A stretch of 10,332 nucleotides of DNA from Baffinella frigidus (taxonomy: Eukaryota; Cryptophyceae; Cryptomonadales; Baffinellaceae): NCBI GenBank assembly GCA_026770585.1, contig MU646343.1, positions 673,955 through 684,286 on the forward strand, given 5' to 3'. Below the pieces are notes generated by a model. It was not told the DNA's origin and searched no databases. It saw nothing but the letters and a program-made list of their open reading frames with translations. Position numbers and translations under genes: made by a program. This document shows positions 1 to 8,300 of the stretch, piece after piece; position 1 is the first letter of the stretch; the number at the start of each line of letters is the position of its first letter.

Positions 1-346
1 GGTTGTTTTCTAGTCCTTAAGGGTTGAGGGTTGAGGGTTGGGTTTAGGTGGGTCCTCATACATTTCCATCCTGCCATGAATGCACTACGCTGATACAGCA
101 CACCTAACCCCCCCCCCCCAACAAATTCCTTTAGGTCCTTGACGTTTTAAATGCTTCCAACATAGCCCAACGACACGCCCTTCCGTAGAAAGGATCTGCA
201 GAGAAAGCATTTTTGCTTTCGGATCGCGTTTAGCTCTCCACGTTGGGAGGCGCCCCCCCTGCGTTGGACACTCTGAGATGCAGCCAATCTCATCTCGAGG
301 GACTGATTCAGTTATCTTCCGAGATGAAATCAGACCTGGTAGCCCC
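1..346. other. Stretch with no gene
   Basis: Starts with GGGTTGAGGGTTGGGTTTAGG (20-48), like the telomere-type repeats inside the BCAT introns. Bases 302-330 are an exact 29-nt match to 7476-7504. Nothing coding was recognised. Confidence 0.6.
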
Positions 347-498
347 GGGTACAGCCCCTAGGACCAACATAGGGGCCTAGGTATAGGCCTACATGTTCTG
401 TAGGGTCCCAGGAGCAGGCGTTTTTTTACGAGCGAGGTACCCCTGTACTGTACGGTCCCAGGAGGAGGCGCTTTCGTATGAGCGAGGTACCCCTGTAG
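347..498 (-). mobile_element. Family B element B1, rearranged
   Basis: The core CCTAGGACC..AGGCCTAC and the end GAGCGAGGTACCCCTGTAG are present. The other terminal repeat is lost. The last 50 bp occur twice in tandem (ends at 460 and 498). Confidence 0.75.
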
Positions 499-582
499 CC
501 CGGCGCAGCCCGGGTGCCTCCTTTCTGGGGATACAACCCCCCGTGTAGGATGACCGGAGTGACTTGACACAGTCACGGCCAC

Positions 583-686
583 TATCCCTTAGGTGGCCAG
601 GCCGTCAAATTTGACGCCAAGAGGTCCTAGGCAGGTCCTAGGGCCTTACGGTAGGGCGTATGAGCCTACTGGCCACTTAAGGGATA
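583..686 (-). mobile_element. Family A hairpin element, copy A1
   Basis: Starts TATCCCTTAGGTGGCC and ends GGCCACTTAAGGGATA. The core is CCTAGGCAGGTCCTAGGGCC. 104 bp with TA at both ends. It is too short to code for anything and looks like a non-autonomous MITE. Confidence 0.85.
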
Positions 687-797
687 AGGAGATGTAAGCC
701 CGCACGATCCGGAGTCTGATCTTGCCACCACCCGACTTTCAATAATTAAGTTGAGTTTTCGTAAAGCAGGGTTGCATGTGCTCGCGAGCAACCCCTG

Positions 798-921
798 TAC
801 AGGGGTACCTCGCTCATATGAAACCGCCCCCCCATAGGACCCTGCAGTAGGCCTATGCCTAGGGCCCTATGGTGGTCCTACTAGGGGGGGGGCAGTTTCT
901 TATGAGCGGGGTACCCCTGTA
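798..921 (+). mobile_element. Family B hairpin element B2
   Basis: TACAGGGGTACCTCGCTCAT to ATGAGCGGGGTACCCCTGTA, about 124 bp. The core AGTAGGCCTATGCCTAGGGC is shared with B3-B5. TA at both ends suggests a TA target duplication. Confidence 0.85.
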
Positions 922-1230
922 GCGCACGTTGCCTACGGTCGATGCGGCTGGGAGAGTCACATTGCCAATGTCTCCAACGTCTACCGAGGCGGGTCTATCC
1001 CCTTTCCGTCCTGTATTCCCCACCAAGTTCGGGGAGCATCCCTCGGAGACAGACTGAGCGGGGTATAACATGGACCGATCATAGTCTGGTAATGGCACGG
1101 GTTAGGCCATAACGGCGAAACCTCTTTAATAAATTCAGTAATCAGTAATCAGTAGATACCCAATCTGGGGGGGACTACATCCTACCCACAATGCGTGGGA
1201 TGAGAGCTTGGCCCCGAATCCCCAACCCTC
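922..1230. other. Stretch with no gene
   Basis: A tandem CAGTAAT run (1135-1155) and otherwise unassigned sequence. The minus-strand open frame here matches nothing I recognise and crosses element B2. Confidence 0.5.
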
Positions 1231-1573
1231 TTGGAACGCCGGGCGCGTCAGTTGAGAGGACTACTCGAGCCAAGAGCTCAAAGGGCTCTGCCGATGCGGG
1301 CCTATCGTAGGCTCCACCCCCTACGAAGAGCACCCTCTTGGAAAGCCGGGCGCGTCAGTTTTGAGGATTCGCCTACGATAGGCCCACCTCGGCAGAGCCC
1401 TTTGAGCTGCATCAACTATTACTCCACGCCATCCAAGAGCATCAACTATTACTCTACATGTACTCGAGCCAAGAGCGGGCCTATCGTAGGCTCCACCACC
1501 TAGGATACAGCCCTTTGAGCCCGCTTCGGCAGAGCCCTTTGAGCTCTTGGCTCGCGTAGAGTAATAGTTGACG
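1231..1573. repeat. Nested direct and inverted repeat block (type C)
   Basis: A unit of the form GCCTACGATAGGCCCGCC..GGCAGAGCCCTTTGAGC..TTGGCTCG..AGAGTAATAGTTGA occurs forward near 1370-1407 and 1519-1573. It is inverted near 1262-1315 and 1430-1492, and forward again at 1860-1920. GCCGGGCGCGTCAGTT also occurs twice (1239, 1346). No gene was seen here. Confidence 0.75.
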
Positions 1574-1678
1574 TATCCCTTAAATGGCGAGTAGGTTCAT
1601 ACGCCCTACGGTAGGCCCCTAGGACCTGCCTAGGGCGAGTTAGGGCGATTAATCGCCCGTCCTCCACTTGAAGGGATA
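1574..1678 (+). mobile_element. Family A hairpin element, copy A2 (diverged)
   Basis: 105 bp with TATCCCT...AGGGATA ends. The right half is replaced by AGGGCGATTAATCGCCCG, itself a small palindrome. It directly follows the C-type repeat block. Confidence 0.8.
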
Positions 1679-1729
1679 GACAGAATCCAGTTCAGTTGAT
1701 GGGAACGCTCCACCTCCGGAAGTCCATAC

Positions 1730-1858
1730 TACAGGGGTACCTCGCGCATAAGAAACCAGCCCCCCCACCCCCAAGGAACCTACAGTGGGCCTATGCCTAT
1801 AGCCCTATGGTGGTCCCAGGTGGGGCGCGCGCTTTCTTATGAGCGAGGTACCCCTGTA
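1730..1858 (+). mobile_element. Family B hairpin element B3
   Basis: About 129 bp, TACAGGGGTACCTCGCGCAT to ATGAGCGAGGTACCCCTGTA. It sits directly after a BCAT 3'-tail copy. Confidence 0.87.
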
Positions 1859-1992
1859 GCCTACGATAGGCCCGCCGCGGCAGAGCCCTTTGAGCTCTCG
1901 GATCGCGTAGAGTCATACTTCATGTGAAGGAAAGAATGCATTCTCAGTTGATGGGGACGCTCCACCTCCGGAAGTCCGGCTCTTGGACCGAG

Positions 1993-2097
1993 TATCCCTT
2001 AAGTGGCCAGTAGGCGCATACACCCTACCGTAGGACCCTAGGACCTGCCTAGGACCTCTTGGCGGTCAATTTTGACTGCCTCGCCACTTGAGGGATA
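1993..2097 (+). mobile_element. Family A hairpin element, copy A3
   Basis: 105 bp, TATCCCTTAAGTGGCCAG to CTCGCCACTTGAGGGATA, between two copies of the BCAT 3' tail repeat. Confidence 0.88.
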
Positions 2098-2179
2098 GAG
2101 TAATACTTGATGCGAAGGACGGAATGGAGTCTCACTTAATGGGCCCGCTCCACCCCCCGCAGTCCGTACTAGCCTACGA

Positions 2180-2304
2180 TACAGGGACACCTCGCTCATA
2201 AGAAAGCGCCCCCCCCTAGGACCCTACAGTAGGCCTATGCCTAGGGCCCTATGGTGGTCCTAGCTAAGGGGTGGGCGTTTTCTTATGAGCGAGGCATCTC
2301 TGTA
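2180..2304 (+). mobile_element. Family B hairpin element B4 in the BCAT 3' flank
   Basis: About 125 bp, TACAGGGACACCTCGCTCAT to ATGAGCGAGGCATCTCTGTA. Both ends carry matching private changes (GGGACACC and GGCATCTC are not fully paired). It starts 24 bp beyond the BCAT stop codon in sense direction, so it is probably transcribed in the 3' UTR. Confidence 0.85.
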
Positions 2305-2328
2305 GTTGACGTCAAGACGGAATCCAGG

Positions 2329-2391
2329 TCAGTTGATGGGCACGCTCCACCCGCGGAATTCAGTGCGGCCGTAGTGGATGTCCGTCAGCGT
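2329..2391 (-). CDS. BCAT: BCAT exon g: terminal coding exon with stop
   Basis: The exon starts after acceptor CGGTGCAG in phase 0 and reads [20 protein letters not shown] then TGA (2331-2329). LTDI-x-YG is the conserved C-terminal signature of BCATs (typically LTDIQYG), and W-x-x-x at the extreme end is also typical. It is separated from exon f by a 2541-bp intron made mostly of hairpin elements. A family B element begins 24 bp past the stop, inside the presumed 3' UTR. Three more copies of the tail (W-S-x-P-I and stop region) follow downstream. No convincing poly(A) signal was seen. Confidence 0.92.
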   Translation of the reverse strand, partial: TLTDIHYGRTEFRGWSVPIN

Positions 2392-5300
2392 CTGCACCGA
2401 GGGCATCAGGTTATGGTTCCCAGGAAATCGAACAGGTTATGCATCCGAGGGGATCAGGTTATCCCTAAAGTGGCGAGTAGGCTCATACGCCCTACGGTAG
2501 GGTCCTAGGACCTGCCTAGGACCTCTTGCTGGTCAAATCTGACCAGCTCGCCACTTGAGGGATAGTTCTGAGGGACACAGGTTATGGTTCCCAGGAAATC
2601 GAACAGGTTATGCATCCGAGGGGACCAGGTTATGGTTCTCAGTAACACAGGGTCCACACGGTGGTCTACGAGGGGTTCGTTGCCCCCAGATTCTGGGGGG
2701 TCACGTGACCAAATTTGCACCAGGGAAGCCCTAAAGGTGATAATTGCCTCAAGTCAAGTTGACTTTTGATGAAAGGCCCGTAGTCCACCGTGTGGGTGGT
2801 TCCGAGGGGATCAGGTTATGGTTCCGAGAGACACAGGTTATGAGGTTATGACACATTATCCCTTAAGTGGCGAGTAGGCTCATACGCCCTACCGTAGGGC
2901 CCTAGGATCTGCCTAGGACCTGTCGGGGGTCAATTTCGACCCCCTCGCCAGTTACGGGATGGGTCACTCTAGCATGTTGGTTTCGATCCGTGATCCACGC
3001 ACTTTACTCTCCATGCCACACGGCGGACTTCGAAGAGATTTTGAATAACCCTTAAGCGATAAGACCTAGGACCCTACGGTAGGCAATCCGTAGGGACATA
3101 GGGGGGGGGCCTACGGATAAGGTAACGGAAACTCGGGCTCTTAGAGCCCGAAAATCCCTTCGCAGCCCGCTGTATGGGTAGCCGCGTTCCTCAATATCCC
3201 TTAAGTGGCCAGTAGGCTCACACGCCCTACCGTAGGGTCCTAGGACCTGCCTAGGACTTCTTGGCGGTTAAATTTGACCACCTGGCCACTTAAGGGATAG
3301 TCTGCTTCGCGCGTTCGTGTATGCAAGATGATGCCCCTGCCACTTTCATAGGCTCACGGCCTGAAAATGGGGTAGTTAGGCCTACGGCATTGCCTAGGAC
3401 CTCCTACCGTAGGCCGAGACTTTTTGGTCCTAGGATCCCTCGGCCTACGGTAGGAGGTCCTAGGCAATGCCGTATGCCTAACTACCCCATTTTCAGGACG
3501 TTAGCCTATGAACTTAGCCAAGTGGCGGGGGCATAGTATATACATACACACACATAGCATGTACATACATACATATAGTGTACGCATATACGTGTACGCG
3601 TATGAGGAGGTAACGCAGCAGAGGCCTGCCACTTAGCAGCGGCCGAGGTCCTTTTCGCCTTGAAACCAAGGCAAAATTCCGGTTGGAATCCAGGGCAATG
3701 GATACGATTCTAGTACAAATAGTTTAGATGGACTGTATCCGTGAAGCCCCCGGTGGCTGCTAAGTGGAGGGCAGCACAGCGGGGTTCAGTCACGGTCCCC
3801 GTACACCACTCGAGGCTAGAAGTGTGACTTTTTAAAAATAGTCATTCTTTTACAAGTGAAAAAAAAGAACTGTGTAGTAATTTTCACACAAATCGGAGCA
3901 TTTGGTCACGTATCTCAAGTTATAACTTGAGACACGTGACCAAACATGCCCGTGACTGGTACTAAATTTAAAATCCCCACATTTAAAATAGCCCCTCTTC
4001 CAGCCTCGAGTGGCACACCCGGCCCCTGGGTTCGCCACCTACCGAAAAGCCACAGGGGAAGTCTCAAAAAGTAGCGGACACTCTGGTGTCCGCTACTTTG
4101 GAGCCATTTTTCCTCAAAAGGCAATTTTTACCCTCACGACGCGACCAAAATTCGTCGAAAGGTAACCTAAAAATGGTTTTAGAGTCGTGTCCAAGAATTT
4201 GAGAAGTCCCCTGTGGCTTTGCAGTAGTACCGTCGCACGCCGCATCGCCTTAGGCCTCTGTTTCCCCACTGTTGAGCACGGAACCCTGCTCTGCCCCCCC
4301 CACCTTACCTACTATCCCTCAAGTGGCGAGGGGGTCTTAGAGGACCCCCTACAGGTCCTAGGCAGGTCCTAGGGCCCTACGGTAGGGCGTATGCGCCTAC
4401 TGGCCACTTAAGGGATAGGCCCGCCTCGGGGCTCTCCGCTGAAGAGGGTCCACCCCTCAACCCTATCCCGTAAGTAGCCAGGTGGTCAAATTTGACCACC
4501 AAGAGGTCCTAGGCAGGTCCTAGGGCCCTACGGTAGGGCGTACGCGCCTACTCGCCACTTGACAGATACCTGAAGACAGACGAGCTCGAACACTAAGCGA
4601 GGGCTGTTTCAAAACATATCCCTTAAGTGGCCAGTAGGCTCATACGCCCTACCGTAGGGCCCTAGGACCTGCCTAGGACCTCTTGGCCGTCAGATTTGAC
4701 TGCCTGGCCACTTAAGGGATAAAAAAAGCCGAAGAACGGGCCACCGAATTGACTTCCTAGCTTTGCCTCACTCAGGTTGACCGACTGTTCTCAAGTTGAC
4801 ATGCAACGTTTGCTGCACAAATCCGTTAACTTCACAGCGCAAACGAGAGCCCGGGCCGACCAATTTGGTGAGCCCAAACCGACTGTGAGACAGAGCTAGA
4901 TTTCGGTCGGAGGGGGGGGGGGTTGTTCGTACCTTGTGGATCTTAGCAGCGAGAGGGCCGACCTTGCCGTCAGCTCCGCACGGCACCTTGATGTCTTCGC
5001 CCTTGTACCTGATGGGGGTAACGTGCCGCCGAGATTAATTCACACTATAGGGTAACGTGATGAAGAGGTTGATGGTTGGGGGTTGGGGGTTAGGGGTTGA
5101 TGGTTGGGGGTAGGGGTTGAGGGGTTGACGCACGGCACCTTGATGTCTTCGCCCTTGTACCTGATGGGGGTAACGTGCCGCAGAGGTTAATGGTTACGGT
5201 TATGGGTTGGGGGTTGAGGGTTGGGGGCCGGAACCTTGATGTCTTTTTACCTGCGTGGGTTGCCGCAGAGGTTAATCCACGCGGAAGCAACGGTTTAGGC

Positions 5301-8300
5301 AAATGATCGCGGTACGTAATGCCCTTGCAGACCGCCGGATTCCGGCGTCGTTTATTTTTAAAACTCCAAGAGCAAAGTGTTGAGAGTTTTAAAACTGGTA
5401 CGTAATTTCCCAATTGCCCAAACCGCGAGGGCTCGTCTTAAGGCGCATAGTCGTTTGAATCGCTCATCTCCAGGCTTGAGAGTAAAGAAGAAGAAGAAGA
5501 AGAAGAAGAAGAAGAAGAACAGGGTAGGTAGAAGCAAGAGCGGCAAACTGGCACGAGACCGTCACGCCGTCATTCTTCCTACAAAAAGTACACGATGGGG
5601 GGTGCTGTGCGAGGGACAGGGCCCACGTCCCTCAAACCAACCACCCCTAGGACCCTACAGTAGGCCTATGCCTAGGACCGTATGGTGGTCCTAGGGGGTT
5701 GACACTTTCTTATGAGCGTGGTACCCATGTACATGTAAGCCTGTTCCTAGGAGCCTAACTCCCTCCAAGGAACAGGTCCTGCGATCCTATGGTAATCCCA
5801 CATCCACTTAGAAGCCACCGGCGGCTTCACGGATACAGTCCATCTAAACGATTTGTACTAGAATCTTATCCATTACTATGGATTCCAACCGGAATTTGCC
5901 CCGGAAATCCGGGGGGGGGGGTCTTTGGTCACTGCTAACTGGATGAGCGCTACGGAGCATACACACTGCCGTGCAGCGCGCCCTTTTCCGTGTTAGGTTC
6001 CTTCCCCCGCGGATAGTGCAACATAGTCTAGCTCTGCCTCCATCGGGTTACCTGATCGTCTTCACGCCAAAAGTTGACGGATTTGTACCACAGACGACCC
6101 GGCAAATCAACGTCCGGTCTCCTCATTTCACTCGGAGTCAGAACATTTCGCCTAAGTCAACTCCCCCTGAAAGCCAGCGCCTTAAGTCAAATGCCGGGCC
6201 TGGGACCCGGGTCCATCTAAACGAAAACAGGGGGAAGTTGACTTAGGTGAGCTGGTTGACTTAGCTGAAATCTTGTGGCTCGGAGTGCATTTTGAGGAGA
6301 CCAGCAGAACTCAGACAGAGATAGTCTTCTCTCCCTCAGTGGAAGAGGGTGGGCGCGGTGGGAGGGATAGACACCCGATCAGCTCTGCAGGCGAGATACC
6401 CTACCTTGCCCTGCCATACCCTACTCGCCCTGCCATACCCTACTCGTCCCTCACTCAGTGGAAGATGGTGGGAGGGATCGACACCCGATGAGCTCCACAG
6501 GGGAGATGACAGCCGCCGTCCCCGCGCCGAACACCTCCAGCAGCCTGGGTTAGGGTTCAGGCTTTGACCCCTCGACCACATTCGCGAGATTTTCATCTGA
6601 CACGCATAAACATCGATCAGTGGATACGCCAACGCTCGCTCCTGCAAACGCACCTCCAGCAGCCTGCGCACATCCGCCAGATTTTCAGTGCATACGCTCA
6701 CGTGCTAGCTGTGCCGCAGTCGGGTTGACTGATCGTGCACGGGTGGTCCCCTACAGGCACAAACACTACCGGTGCACGCTTCCCCCTGGGGGCCAAAACA
6801 CTGTCGGTGCACGCGACCCCCTAACACTAAACCCTAAACCCTAAACCCTACACCCTGGGAGGGGGGGAGAAGAATCGTTCACTGAATGGATACCCCCCCC
6901 CCCTCTCACCGGGTCGGGGGGGGGGGGGGTTGGACCCCCCCCCCCCGACCTGGCGTGGTACGCCGACACTCGCTCTTGTAAAGGTGGTGCGACCAACATA
7001 TTCACCGTGTATCCCTTAAGTGGCCAGTAGGCTCATACGCCCTACCGTAGGGCCCCAGGACCTGCCTAGGACCTCTTGGCGGTCAAATTTGCCCCCCTGG
7101 CCACTTAGGGGATACGCTTCCCTCTATAGGGAATTACATCTGCCCTCCGCGGGCTCCCTCTAGTGCCTATACGTCTCGTGGTAGGGAATTCACTGCAAAA
7201 TCAGTGGATTTGTACCAGATTACGGCCTGGTCAAACGACCCCGACGTATATCCACTAGAGATTCCCGAAATAGGCTCATATCTAATGTCTACATAAATGA
7301 CTTCTTCTCCCGCCCGAGGCGGGCCCTTCCAGGACTCCGTCCTCACATCCAGAGATTTCATCGCGAAAGATAACAGAATCAGTTCCCTAATTAGCGCTTT
7401 CACTTAATTAGGAGGCCTAATTAGATTTACTATGCCCCAACTAATTTCTCCTATTCAACCTCCTATTGAAAACGAACTGATTCAGTTATCTTCCGAGATG
7501 AAATTGCTGGGGTGGGCGAGGCACGGCCAACACCGCTTCATCGATTTTTCGCAGATCAAATCATTGGGAGCTGCAATCCCAACATAATCCCTTCGTGGAG
7601 GTTTTTTTGGTTCGCTCTAGACATAGCCTTTGTGGGGGTGCATACATGGCGGCCGTGCTGGTATTCACAAAGGTCGCTGATTGTTGAATAAGGTACACAG
7701 CGGACTTCGGAGGGCTTATTGGATTTGACCTGCCCTCCGCGGCCGCCTTAGCCACCTCCGGCATTGTGTATGTCCCCTCCACCACCTGACGGGGGTTTGG
7801 GGTTTGGGGTTCAGGGTTTAGGGTAAGGGTTCAGGGTTTCAAGGTTCAGGGTTCAGGGTTTGGGGTGTAGGGTTTGGGGTTTAGGGTTTAGGGCTTTAGG
7901 GTTTAGGGTTTAAGGTTCAGGGTTTAGGGTTTAGCTTTTGGGGTTTGGGGTTGAGGGTTTGGGGTTGAGGGTTTAGGTTGGGAGTTTGAAGTTTGGGGTT
8001 GAGGGTTTAGGGTACCTCGCAGTCCCCCCACTCCCGTGCCAACTCCAGGATGGAGTCCCGCGTCACTCCTGGGGTTTGGAGTTTGGAGTTTGGAGTTTGG
8101 GGTTTGGGGTGTGGGGTTTGGGGTGTGGGGTGTTGGTTTTGGGGTGTGGGGATTGGTGTTTGAGGGTTTGGGGGGTTGGTGGTTTGGGGGCTGGGGTTTA
8201 GGGTTCAGGGTTTAGGGTTTAGGGTTTAGGGTTTAGGGTTTAGTGCCAGGTTTATGTTTGCTGGGGGGGCAACCGACCAAGTGGAGAGTACACAGCTCTG

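Larger units (their letters stand above)
1679..2165 (-). pseudogene. Three downstream copies of the BCAT stop-codon region
   Basis: Plus copies at 1692-1725, 1944-1977 and 2132-2165 repeat 2329-2362 (TCAGTTGATGGGxACGCTCCA). In sense the first reads DFRRWSVPIN and stop, against [10 protein letters not shown] and stop in the real exon. Some 3' UTR (AGACAGAATCCAG) is copied too. B3, A3 and B4 are inserted between the copies. Confidence 0.83.
2404..2848. repeat. ATAACCTG minisatellite beside exon g, interrupted by elements A4 and P
   Basis: Plus units such as AGGTTATGGTTCCCAGGAAA and GCATCCGAGGGGATCAGGTT recur at 2408-2460, 2578-2640 and 2801-2843. About 46 bp are identical between the first two. 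The unit resembles the sequence just upstream of the exon g acceptor (CCGAGGGCATCAGGTTATGG), so it seems to derive from that intron end. Confidence 0.82.
2392..4932 (-). other. Intron f-g (2541 bp)
   Basis: The largest intron. It carries six family A copies (A4-A9), elements P, D, F1, H and L1, a TACA/TA microsatellite (3535-3604), a 44-bp palindrome and an ATAACCTG minisatellite near exon g. The stretches 2965-3190 and 3770-3900 are unassigned. No open frame here resembles a protein family I recognise. Confidence 0.75.
5009..6484 (-). other. Intron e-f (1476 bp)
   Basis: It contains the exon e edge copy, hairpin element J, an F element copy, a half B element, an (AAG)n microsatellite at 5484-5519, and two copies of the exon f acceptor region separated by GGTTGGGGGTTAGGGG-type telomere-like repeat (5066-5129, 5187-5229). 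The sequence at 5950-6150 and 5280-5480 is unassigned. Confidence 0.75.
6545..7729 (-). other. Intron d-e (1185 bp)
   Basis: It contains A-rich and AATTAG-rich unassigned sequence (7120-7729) with a 29-nt repeat shared with 302-330, family A copy 7010-7114, a poly-C/poly-G hairpin (6890-6953), plus-strand CCCTAAA repeats (6825-6850), tandem CGGTGCACGC units (6769-6815) and an exon e 5'-edge copy. It ends GAACCCTAACCCAG at exon e. No other coding sequence was recognised. Confidence 0.75.

Noticed and set aside
1231-1503. 90-codon plus-strand open frame
   Set aside because: It consists of the type C inverted and direct repeats, and the repeated peptide INYYST is a consequence of DNA repetition.
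583-4721. CRISPR-like array from the regular 105-bp repeats
   Set aside because: Copies occur in both orientations, with irregular spacing and long inverted ends. They fit MITEs in a eukaryotic intron.
5377-5694. Plus-strand open frame with a run of lysines
   Set aside because: The lysines come from the (AAG)n microsatellite, and the frame ends inside B5.
6336-6701. 121-codon minus-strand open frame
   Set aside because: It crosses exon e in another frame and includes both exon e edge copies. The BCAT frame accounts for the coding signal.
7561-7785. Reading exon d on through its donor as one 74-codon frame
   Set aside because: Similarity to BCAT stops exactly at GGGCAG|GTCAAA, and the next family segment is found at exon e in matching phase.
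7791-8243. A true chromosome end
   Set aside because: The array is degenerate, contains an exon and has unique sequence on both sides, so it is interstitial.
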